A stretch of 64,000 nucleotides of DNA from CAWABB01 sp963701735. GTDB lineage: Bacteria; Bacteroidota; Ignavibacteria; UBA10030; UBA6906. The notes under the pieces are model-generated. The model was not told where the DNA came from. It was given only the letters and a program-made list of their open reading frames with translations, and made no database searches. How positions within the stretch are numbered: position 1 is the stretch's first letter; every line of letters begins with the position of its first letter. Below, in pieces: positions 35,926-44,398 of the stretch. Made by a program: the position numbers and the translations under genes. Location: NCBI GenBank assembly GCA_963701735.1, contig CAVPBI010000026.1, forward strand, positions 186,001 through 250,000, read 5' to 3'.

Positions 35926-36501
35926 TCAGTGCGACTTGTAGAAGACGCTCCACGCGCCGTACCAGCCTTCGGGAGGAGTATCCCAAGCCGTAATGATGCT
36001 TTCCTCAAAGACCTGCATCGAGTCAATCGTTCCACCACTCCAGTGCAGCACCACCTTCAAGGGCAGCCTGAAGTAGATGCCATCAGCTTTAGACCTGTAC
36101 AACTTGTAAGTGCCTTCCCACACCGCGCCTCCGACATCCGCAGACGGGGTCAAGGTGAGCTTCTCATGAACAGGCCCCTCACCTGTCACGGCATCCATGA
36201 TCGCGCTCAGATAGAGGACCATGGTCAACGCAACGAGCGGATCATAGGATATCACCACTTCCTCTACGCCGATGTCCTTCAAGACACATTTCCCACCCAC
36301 GAGCTTTACAGTGCCGGGATCGATGATATTCTCCGGATAGTGCTGGAATGTGAAATTGGTCAGAACGGCCTTCTCCAGAGGAGCCACAACGTGGGCAGGC
36401 CGATCTGGGGGAGACACAGACGATGCGGGCTAGTCCGCGCACAAACAAAGAGAGAGAACGGCGACTGCGACGAGCGCGACTGCCACATACGGCATCTTCA
36501 A
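35926..36501 (-). pseudogene. Small exported protein interrupted by an in-frame TAG
   Basis: TTG at 36499-36501 (AAAGGAG eight bases before) or ATG at 36493-36495 begins a lipoprotein-like signal MPYVAVALVAVAVLSLCLC. After CAD a TAG (36432-36430) stops it, but the frame then stays open for 163 codons: AHVVAPLEKAVLTNFTFQHY ... GWYGAWSVFYKSH to TGA at 35926. No family is recognised. The body is well preserved, so either one point mutation killed the gene, or translation restarts inside, or the base is a sequencing error. It lies between two broken genes in the island, which favours decay. Confidence 0.55.
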
Positions 36502-36710
36502 GATCTATACTCCTTTAACAGCGGGAAGGCAGGCCAATCATGCCTCACGAGCGAGTGCTACGGCACGGCGGCTGACGACTGGCGGGTTGCTTGTGTAAGC
36601 CTCGCGCACACCTCGCAAGTCTGTGCCGAAGCCAATCAGAGGGTTTGCGTCGACGCTGCTAACCTACTGCACGGGGAGGGGTTCTACTAAAGGGAATACG
36701 GAAAAGAGAA

Positions 36711-39700
36711 TCACTTTTCCGTGCGGCGGTACTCGGAGGGGGTGACGACAAACTGATGACGGAAGCATAAGGTGAAATAGGAGGGGTTGCTGAAGCAGAC
36801 CTACAGCGCGACTTCGGATACATAGATGAATTTACCTACAAGGAGGCGGGCGGCTTTGGTCAGCTTGGTGCGTCGGATCAGCGCGTTGGGCGGCTCAACA
36901 GTCAGCGACTCAACCTTTAACAGGAGCGACGAGGGGCTGACGGCCATCAATAGAGACAGGCGTTCAACAACGAAGGACTCATCTGCAAGGTGCTACGCAA
37001 TGATCGACGTCATCGTTTGCAGGAATCGATGGAACACGGCTGTGATCTGTAAAAGGTGGAGCTCGATCAGAGCGTGCTTCCTGAAATGCTACTGCAACTG
37101 CTGCCTCTGGGCGGCAAGATATCTCAGCCTTGACTCGAGCTCCGCAGGTTCGAAGGGCTTCATGATGTAGACAACCGCTACCACGTCGAAACGCTCGATA
37201 TAGTACTGCGTCGAGGCTCTCGCTGTCAGCAGAATGACAGGAATGTGGCTCGTGCGTACATCGGCTTTCAGCCGGCGACAGAGCGCGTACAGACAAGAGA
37301 CGGCATCATGACATCGCTCACGATGATGTCGGGGGTGTACTAGAGGGCTATGGTACAGCGAGCTACGACGTCGACTGCCTCGAGAACGGAGTACGGTACT
37401 GACAGGATGCCGCGGATGTACGAGCGGACGTCCGCATAGACGACCACCACGAGAATAGACCTGCGACAAGTCGCTGGGAGAGCGACAGCGACGGTGTCTA
37501 GGGGCTACTCCGCTGCGTCGAGGCTCGCGGATACCGGATGAGACACGGCCTCTCCTACCACCTCCCGCAGATCGCTGATATCGTCCGGCTACAGATGGAC
37601 CGTGCCCCTGGGCAGACGGATAGTGAACGTAGTACGACGTCTCTCCTCACTCTCGACATGAATCGTGCTCTTGTGCAGCTCAACCAGTTCGCGTGTCAGC
37701 GAAAGGCCGATGCCGGATCTCTCATGCTACGCGCTATGCGCTCTGTAGACCTGGTAGAAGCGATCAAAGATCAACGGAATCTCGTCTGCAGGAATACCTA
37801 TCTCTGTGTCTCGGACACGCACGAGGACCTCGTTCGATACTACTGCCACCGAAACCTCAATAGAGCCTCGCTCCGGAGTGAATATGAAGGCGTAGGAGAG
37901 AAGGTAGCTGACGATTTTTACGAACTTGTCTCTGTCTACGTACACCTCGATGACATCGGCGGCTGATACGATAGTCAGCGTGATCTGTTAGCGCTCTGCG
38001 TACGAGCAGAAAGAACTGCACAATCCGCGCACGAGAGACACGATGTTCCGGGGGGCAGCGTGCAGCTACAGCTACGAGATACAAGCCGTGAGAGGTCCAG
38101 CAACTGGTAGACCAGGGTCAGCAACCGGCCGGCGTTCCTATGCACCACACGGAGCAGGTACCGGGCATGTACATCGACGGCGGCATCGAGCATCTGCCTC
38201 ACGGGCGAGAGGATCAATGTAAGGGGGGTACTGAATACGTGAGAGATGTTTGCAAAAAAACGGGTCTACAACGCATCGAGCTCATGGAGCTACTCTGCCT
38301 CGAACCTGGCCATCTGGAACTCGAGCCGCGCGCGAACGCGCCGGAGCTGTGTCCTCCACGCGGAAAACCCCGCGGCGACAATCACACGGCATAAAGGGCG
38401 TAGGCCCACGTGGTCTCCACCACGGGGGGGTGATCAGGATGGCCACAGATGCGCCGGCTTCGTTCCATACGCCCTCATTGTTGGACCTTTCACCCGAAAG
38501 ATGTACTCGCCGGGCGCCAGGTTCGGGTAGGAAGCGTAGCGCGCGTCCCCGCATCGATCCACCCCTTGTCGATCCCTCCATCGTGTAGGCATAATGGTTG
38601 CGCTCAGGACTGATGTAACTCAGCGCGGCAAATCGAACGACAGGTAGTTCTCGTCGTGACGGAGTTGATCGGTCGGAGAGAGGGTACGGACGGTCGAACC
38701 GCGCAGGGCGGTGATGACAACGGGTGTGACTACGGAGTGCCGCTGTGGGATGGAAAGTGTGATCCTCGCGCTCGAATACTCGCGTCTGCTTGCCCACGTA
38801 GAAGACCGGCTGCAGGATCGACACCGTACGATCGTCTAGGCCTGATGGCGCCGGTCAGGTCAGCGCGCGATCCCCGTGAGTATCAGCACAGCACACCACG
38901 ATGTCTCAAGGATACCTCGCCGTGTCGCCGGCAGGCCGTCGCGCTCTGTGAAGCGAGTGAAGGTGTCCCTGTCGTTGGCAGCCGTCGCCGTCGCAAAAGA
39001 GGATCCCTTGCTGTCCTGGTAGATCTGATTGACCTCGCTGCATCCTGCCGGAGGGAGGCCGGGCTGTAGTTCTCAGTGACTGCGTTCGATGATGTAGCGG
39101 AACGAGCTCCCCAAGCGAAGGGCTATCCAGAGAAACTCGGAGGAGTCCTCGGTGATGAAGTAGATGCTCTGCCCGAGCTAGACGATCTCTTTGGGATGTT
39201 CTGTTCCGGGAGCTAGAAGGTACAGACCGCTGTCATGCCGGCCGACATATACCCTTCCGTGTCTTCCATCCGAACGAAAGGGTATAGTTGAACGCCTTCC
39301 CTCGGGGCCGAGAGGCCCTGACCCGCCGAGGGCATCCCGGATGTAGAAACTGCCATCCCGATCAGAAACGAGAGGTCCCCTTCCCGGTAGACGTACAGCA
39401 AGTGGTCAGGGCCACCGAATACGGACGCCCGACTCAGCGGGTCGATCTGGATCCAGCCGATCTCGCGAACGCGAAGACAGATCCGCGTCTTCGTTCATCT
39501 AGAGGCCGCAGGCGACGTCGAGGTCGTTTCGTGAACGGCCGCGCGTCCGATTGATCTCTGAAGCTCCGCGTTGTCCGACCAGATGTCCGGACCGTTCGCT
39601 GAAAACGCACTGATCCCGTATGATCGGCGCGTGAATGTCCTGGTTGATCTGTCGAACCTGAAAAGTCCTGTGCTGGCTCCGACAAAGAGATCTCCGGTCG

Positions 39701-40563
39701 AAGGGTCCGGCAGATCGACGTCCGGGGTCTCGAGCGGGTTCGGACTCCGGGGATCGGCGCGGCGATCCGATGGACCGCGTAGGTGTTCTGCTCACATAGT
39801 ACCCACCACCCCCCCGCCCGTCGCCAGCCAGAGGGACCTCGACCCGACAGATGCGTTGACCGAGTAGATGGAGTGCTGGTGAACCGCAGCACGAGCTGTC
39901 CGCGCCATCCCGGTGCTGGTTGTGTCCCCCAGACGAGCTCGGGTGCGCCGCGTCGGGCGTCATAGCGCGCAAGTCCCCTTGCAGTGCCAAACAGACGGTC
40001 CCTCCTCGTCCCTGTAGATCTCCTGGATGAATGCGCCCCAGAAACCGGTCGGTCCTCTTCAGGACAGGTGAAGGACGTCCTCGTTCTATAGAGCGAGCAC
40101 AACCCCTGTCCCGTGGCAACCCAGAGATTTACATTTCGGTCTACAGCGATATACCACACGCTGTTGGCGGCATCTGTCGGGGGAGCGGACGGGTTGCGGC
40201 GAAAGTGCGTGAACGACCCGGCCGCCTGATCAGCCTGTCGAGCCCGGCGGGGGTGCCGATCAGAGAGCCCCTCCAGCGTCCACGTACAGCGCGGTCACCT
40301 GTGGTTCGACGGCTGGACGTATCCTCAGGCAGGTGCTTGTACGACACGAAACTGTACCCGTCATGTCGATACAATCCGTTCCACGTACCGATCCACAAGA
40401 ACCCGGTGTGATCCTGCGCGATGCATGTCACGCTGGTCGGAGCGCACCGATCGAGCGAGAACCTTTGCAACTCGAGCTGATGGTTCTGGGATCGAGCGGA
40501 GGGAGGAAGCGCAAGGAGGCTAAGAGAAAACAAGACTCGTGCAGTCGACGCTCTGCGCGGCAT
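36711..40563 (-). pseudogene. Decayed hybrid two-component system regulator
   Basis: A 3.85-kb stretch retains, in order but in shifting frames and with stops, every domain of a hybrid two-component system. ATG at 40563 gives a signal peptide (MPRRASTARVLFSLSLLALP). Two-component propeller repeats follow (VTCIAQDHTGFLWIGTWNGL at about 40440; further WIGT/WVAT/FVGAS units to about 39200), a Y_Y_Y domain (HYAYTMEG, SNNEGVWNEAG, near 38550), the histidine kinase H-box FFANISHVFSTPLTLIL at about 38220 (preceded by an in-frame TAG), RYLLRVVHRNAGRLL, an HATPase domain at 37945-37727 (FTPERGSIEVSV, GIPADEIPLIFDRFYQV), a receiver with SDVMMP and YIMKPFEPAELE, and an AraC helix-turn-helix tail NPSYFTLCFRHQFVVTPSEY ending at 36711. 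Such proteins usually sense and control polysaccharide use in Bacteroidota. Confidence 0.85.
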
Positions 40564-40898
40564 GAGGTCTCCCTCAGCGACACCGACACGGCGCGTGCGG
40601 TGTTCCGGCGACGGGACCTCCCCTTCGTTCGCCTGAGAGGTCGACGCCGGCGCGAAGATGCGTCGCAACGCCGCGTTCGAGGAGAGAGTGCAGATGGAGG
40701 CAAGGCGCACGTGCGCTTCCGGGTCGGGCGCGGACCATTGGCCTTCGCGTTCGCCCTATGTTTGTCCGGTCGAAGTCTATGGAAGTCAATGCCAAATGTC
40801 AAGGAAGATGCACTGCCCGAAATCCCTGGGACGATCCCTTTGATCCTGCGCTGGAGGGAGCGCTGGTTTCTGGTCGGGGCCGGGCGACAGATGTGACC
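40564..40898. other. Upstream region of the decayed regulator
   Basis: No gene is seen in this 335-bp stretch between the regulator start and the menG promoter region. It holds the candidate promoter at 40774-40802; plus- and minus-strand open stretches here show no recognisable protein. Confidence 0.4.
40774..40802 (-). promoter_or_regulatory. Candidate promoter of the decayed regulator
   Basis: TTGACA (40802-40797), 17-bp spacer, TAGACT (40779-40774) on the minus strand, about 210 bp upstream of the regulator ATG. Confidence 0.4.
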
Positions 40899-40912
40899 AT
40901 CGCGCGGCGTTG

Positions 40913-40942
40913 TTGGAACAGAGCTGCCGACTTTCGTATCTT
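40913..40942 (+). promoter_or_regulatory. Candidate menG promoter, nearly leaderless
   Basis: TTGGAA (40913-40918), 18-bp spacer, TATCTT (40937-40942). The ATG follows only 12 bp after the -10, so the transcript would have almost no leader. The same elements are seen in the duplicated fragment at 32493-32618. Confidence 0.45.
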
Positions 40943-40953
40943 TTGTGTTCCCA

Positions 40954-41682
40954 ATGGACATCGCCGGCGCAGACAAGCAGTACGTGCGATCGCTCTTCAA
41001 CGCGATCGCCTACCGGTACGATCTCCTGAACCATCTTCTCAGTGGAGGCATCGACCTCTACTGGAGGAGGAAGGCGGTCGAGCACCTCCGGCCCGATGCG
41101 CCCCGGACGATCCTGGACGTGGCGACAGGAACCGGAGACTTCGCGCTCGCCGCCCTCCGGCTCGGCCCCGAACGGGTCGTGGGAGTGGATATTGCCGAGA
41201 GGATGCTGGCAGTCGGGCGGGAGAAGCTGCGCCGCCGCGGCGTGCAGGACAGGGTGACGTTCGAACTGGGAGACGCGGAACGCCTCGCGTTCAGCGACGG
41301 GACGTTCGACGCCGCTATCGTGGCCTTCGGGGTGCGGAATTTCGAGAACCTGAACCAGGGTCTCCGCGAGATGCGCCGCGTGCTGAAATCCGGCGGTCGC
41401 GTGGTCATCCTTGAATTCTCGCGGCCACAGACCGCCCCGTTCCGCCAGATCTATCTCGCGTATTTCCGGACGATCCTGCCCCTGGTCGGGCGGCTCGTGT
41501 CGGGGCATACGGGGGCGTACACGTATCTGCCTGACACCGTGATGCGGTTTCCGGAAGGTCCCGCGTTCCTCGAGCAGCTGCGCGCCTGCGGGTTCGACGA
41601 ACTGCGTGAAGAGCGACTGACGTTCGGGATCGCGACAATGTACTCGGGACGGCGGAGTCCGGTCCCCTCACCACACACCTGA
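40954..41682 (+). CDS. menG: Demethylmenaquinone methyltransferase
   Basis: SAM-dependent C-methyltransferase (UbiE/MenG) for the last step of menaquinone synthesis. The 242-residue protein starts MDIAGADKQYVRSLFNAIAY; VRSLFNAIAYRYDLLNHLLS is the UbiE/COQ5 signature 1 and DRVTFELGDAERL, FGVRNFENLNQGL and RVLKSGGRVVILEFSRP are the other family motifs, with the SAM site DVATGTGDFALAAL. The ATG at 40954 is preferred over an upstream GTG as it fits the family start and is also present in the duplicated fragment. mqnD follows 14 bp downstream and is co-transcribed. All menaquinone genes nearby belong to the futalosine route, so MenG is a better name than UbiE. Confidence 0.93.
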   Translation: MDIAGADKQYVRSLFNAIAYRYDLLNHLLSGGIDLYWRRKAVEHLRPDAPRTILDVATGTGDFALAALRLGPERVVGVDIAERMLAVGREKLRRRGVQDRVTFELGDAERLAFSDGTFDAAIVAFGVRNFENLNQGLREMRRVLKSGGRVVILEFSRPQTAPFRQIYLAYFRTILPLVGRLVSGHTGAYTYLPDTVMRFPEGPAFLEQLRACGFDELREERLTFGIATMYSGRRSPVPSPHT

Positions 41683-41696
41683 CTGGAGTCACGACA

Positions 41697-42533
41697 ATGA
41701 ACGAACGCACGATCACCGTGGGGCACAGCCCCGACCCTGACGACGCGTTCATGTTCTACGGCCTCGCAAGCGGCAACGTGAAGCTCCCCGGCATCCGCAT
41801 CGCGCATCAGCTTGAGGACATCCAGTCGCTGAACGAGCGCGCGATGCGCGGCGAGCTGGAAGTGACCGCCATCTCGGCTCACGCGTTCCCGTACGTCGCC
41901 GACCGCTACTGGATCATGCGCACCGGAGCCAGCATGGGCGAGGGGTACGGCCCCGTGCTGATCTCACGAGGCCCGCGGACGCTCAAGGAACTCGCCGGCA
42001 AGAAAGTCGCGACGCCCGGACCGCTGACCACGGCGAAGCTCCTCTTCCGACTGTTCACGGAAGGGATCGAGTGCGTGGACCTGCCGTTCGACGCGATCAT
42101 GGACGCCGTCGACGCAGGCACGGTCGCGGGAGGCGTGATCATCCACGAAGGACAGCTCACCTACGCCGATCGCGGGTACACGAAAATCCTGGACTTCGGA
42201 GAAGTGTGGGAGAAGACGTCGGGCGGATTGCCGCTCCCTCTGGGGCTCGACGTGGTGCGGAAGGATCTCGGCCTGCCGCTCGCGACGCAGCTCTCGAGAG
42301 GGCTCCGCGACAGCATAGCGTACGGATACGATCACAAGGACGAATCGGTTCCCTACGCCCTGCAGTGGGGCCGCGGGATCAACCGGGACCTGGGGGAGCG
42401 GTTCGTGACGATGTACGTCAGCGCCCTGACGGTGGATATGGGCGACAAGGGCCGTGCAGCGCTCGAGCTGCTGTTCCGCCTCGGGACCGACCGCGGCCTG
42501 CTCCCGCCGGTCCCCTCCTTCAACCTCATCTAG
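41697..42533 (+). CDS. mqnD: 1,4-dihydroxy-6-naphthoate synthase
   Basis: Cleaves cyclic dehypoxanthinyl futalosine to 1,4-dihydroxy-6-naphthoate in the futalosine pathway. The 278-residue protein has the family opening TVGHSPDPDDAFMFYGLASG, then LNERAMRGELEVTAISAHAF, GPVLISRG and GVIIHEGQLTYADRG, whose conserved histidine is the proposed catalytic base, and FVTMYVSALTVDMG. The periplasmic-binding-like fold is shared with MqnA, but the HSPDPDDAF motif is specific to MqnD. It is directly downstream of menG (14 bp) and is followed after seven bases by the first perfect palindrome, which may serve as its terminator. Confidence 0.95.
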   Translation: MNERTITVGHSPDPDDAFMFYGLASGNVKLPGIRIAHQLEDIQSLNERAMRGELEVTAISAHAFPYVADRYWIMRTGASMGEGYGPVLISRGPRTLKELAGKKVATPGPLTTAKLLFRLFTEGIECVDLPFDAIMDAVDAGTVAGGVIIHEGQLTYADRGYTKILDFGEVWEKTSGGLPLPLGLDVVRKDLGLPLATQLSRGLRDSIAYGYDHKDESVPYALQWGRGINRDLGERFVTMYVSALTVDMGDKGRAALELLFRLGTDRGLLPPVPSFNLI

Positions 42534-42539
42534 CACACT

Positions 42540-42575
42540 AGCACACGTGCGTCACCTAGGTGACGCACGTGTGCT
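42540..42575. repeat. Perfect palindrome, copy 1 (REP-like)
   Basis: 36-bp perfect palindrome centred at 42557/42558 with the core gcgtcacctaggtgacgc and outer arms gcacacgt/acgtgtgc. It lies between the mqnD stop and the RAYT transposase stop. Confidence 0.9.
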
Positions 42576-42586
42576 CCGCACCCAGG

Positions 42587-43165
42587 CTAGCGATCATCGA
42601 TCGGCTGGACGATATCCTTGGTTGGAGTGATCGGGCCGTGGAACAGCAAGTCGATATATGGATCCTTCCCACCGGCTGCCCGCCAGACCGGGTCAGCAGC
42701 AACCATCCCGTCGGTGCTCATCCCGCACAACACGCCGCAGCTACTATATGGCCACTCCAGCGGCGAATCTACAAGTCGTGCCGCAACGGGATTGCGATGA
42801 ATGTACGTTGAGACAGCGACAAGTCCTTCGTTGTCCCCCACGTGTTCCATCTTATAGCGCTCCTCAAACAGATGCCCCTTCCGACCAAGCTCACGGTTGA
42901 CCGCTTTGGCATAGCCATCACACAATCGCTTCATGAACCCTGAAACTGCGTACGGATGGCCCTGGTTGAGCAGAAAGTGAAAATGGTTGGGCATGAGGCA
43001 GAAAGTGTGGAGGGACACAGAAAACAGGGGCAATGCCTCACGAATTCGCCTCAGGAAATAAAGGTAGTTCCTGTGGGAGAAGAAGAGCGGCTCTCGGTTT
43101 GCACCCCGGTTATAGACGTGAAAGAACTCGTCCGTGGTCCCAAGGTAGATTGACTTGCGCGACAT
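42587..43165 (-). CDS. REP-associated tyrosine transposase (RAYT, Y1_Tnp)
   Basis: Single-strand HUH transposase of the IS200/IS605-related RAYT group, which process palindromic REP sequences. The 192-residue protein starts MSRKSIYLGTTDEFFHVYNR (ATG 43163-43165, GGGGAG five bases before) and has the HUH motif MPNHFHFLLNQ, the helix FMKRLCDGYAKAVNRELGRK, which holds the catalytic tyrosine, and YIHRNPVAARLVDSPLEWPYSS, all typical. It is flanked 12 bp downstream and 69 bp upstream by perfect palindromes with the same 18-bp core, its presumed substrates. It separates mqnD from mqnC and is probably an intruder in the menaquinone cluster. The gene looks intact. Confidence 0.93.
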   Translation of the reverse strand: MSRKSIYLGTTDEFFHVYNRGANREPLFFSHRNYLYFLRRIREALPLFSVSLHTFCLMPNHFHFLLNQGHPYAVSGFMKRLCDGYAKAVNRELGRKGHLFEERYKMEHVGDNEGLVAVSTYIHRNPVAARLVDSPLEWPYSSCGVLCGMSTDGMVAADPVWRAAGGKDPYIDLLFHGPITPTKDIVQPIDDR

Positions 43166-43233
43166 GATGGCTCCCCGTGTTGGATGTGGGGGGGCCGTCA
43201 CATTAGTTACTCGCAACTCATCCTTTTTCTGAG

Positions 43234-43269
43234 CCCACGTGAGCGTCACCTAGGTGACGCTCACGTGGG
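43234..43269. repeat. Perfect palindrome, copy 2 (REP-like)
   Basis: 36-bp perfect palindrome centred at 43251/43252: same 18-bp core gcgtcacctaggtgacgc, but outer arms cccacgtga/tcacgtggg. Compared with copy 1, each arm carries an extra matching dinucleotide. A short direct repeat cacgtgggttg follows (43263-43284). Confidence 0.9.
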
Positions 43270-43292
43270 TTGCACGTGGGTTGGCAGGTGGG

Positions 43293-44398
43293 CTAGGCGG
43301 CGGCTTCCTGCGGGGCGGGGTACTCGCGCAGGATGCCGTACATCGTCGTCCGCTGTGCGGCGCTGAAGCCGGACTCGTGGATCAGCCGGATGCACTCCTC
43401 GACGTTCGTCGTGTTCACGAAGTTCGCCGCGGCGTGGACGTTTTCCTCCAGCAGCGTCCCCCCGAAATCGTCCGCCCCGAAATGGAGCGCGATCTGCCCG
43501 GTCTTCTTCCCTTCCGAAAACCATGACGCCTGGATGTGCGGGATGTTGTCCAGATAGATGCGCGACAGCGCGATCATCTGAAGATACCGCGTCGGGGTTG
43601 CGTACCGGGGGATGATCTTCTCCAGCGGCGTGTTGCCCGGCTTGAAGCTCCACGGGATGAACGCCGTGAAGCCATGGAACTCGTCCTGCAGCTTCCGCAC
43701 GACCTCGAGGTGCTCGACGATATCCTCGTCGGTCTCGAGGTGACCGTACATCATCGTCGCCGTGGTCTTGTAACCGAGGCTGTGCGCCTCGCGCATCACC
43801 TGCGAGCCAGTCGGCGCTCGTCCCCTTCTTGCTGCTGATCTTCCGCTTCACGCGATCCGACAGGATCTCCGCCCCGCCGCCCGGGAATCGTGCGCAGGCC
43901 GGCATCCCACAGCTGCTTCAGGACCTCGTGCACGCTCGAGGCCCGACACATCGCTCATCCCCAGGATCTCGGAGGTGGAGAAGAAGTGCGGGTGCACGCC
44001 GGGCACTTCGGCGACCGTCCGCCGGACGAGGTCCAGATAGTACTCGAACGGCAGGGACGGGTCGACGCCACCCTGCAGCAGGATCGTCGTGACACCCTTC
44101 GACGCCGCGTCCTTGAACCTGGCGATCATCTCGTCGACCGAGTGGGTGTACGCCCCCTCCTCGCCCGGATGCCGGTAGAACGCGCAGAAGATGCAGTCGA
44201 TCGTGCAAACGTTCGTGTAGTTGGGATTTGAGTCCACCACGAACGTGATGCGCGGTTCCGGATGCATCCGGAACCGGACCCCGTTCGCCAGGTCGGCCAG
44301 GTCCAGCAGCGGCGCGTTGCCGAGCAGGTGGACGCCTTCCTCGGGCGTGATGCGGCGGCCCGGCCCTGCACGGCCCGCACGATCGATCTCAGTTCCAC
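43293..44398 (-). CDS. mqnC: Cyclic dehypoxanthinyl futalosine synthase, about four frameshifts
   Basis: Radical SAM enzyme that cyclises dehypoxanthine futalosine. The pieces in three frames join into one protein of about 367 residues. GTG at 44396-44398 (GGAGGGGAC before it) starts VELRSIVRAVQ; then RRITPEEGVHLLGNAPLLDL, the radical SAM cluster motif CTIDCIFC (C-x3-C-x2-C), TILLQGGVDPSLPFEYYLDL, SVHEVLKQLWDAGLRTIPG, GAEILSDRVKRKISSKKGTS, MREAHSLGYKTTATMMYGHL and FGADDFGGTLLEENVHAAAN. Indels are needed at about 44360, 43945, 43878 and 43808. Each piece is well conserved, so errors in the sequence are likely, though this is the densest cluster of indels outside the island and real decay must be considered. 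Confidence 0.85.

Noticed and set aside
36430..38240. Possible reassignment of TAG to an amino acid, since TAG interrupts the small exported protein and the kinase H-box region
   Set aside because: Many intact genes in the window end naturally at TAG (aroB, comEC, phoH, mqnD, accB), and the affected genes also have frameshifts or lie in the decaying island.
42540..43269. Palindromes as phage attachment sites or plain restriction sites
   Set aside because: No integrase is nearby, the symmetry extends 34-36 bp, and the adjacent RAYT offers a better explanation.
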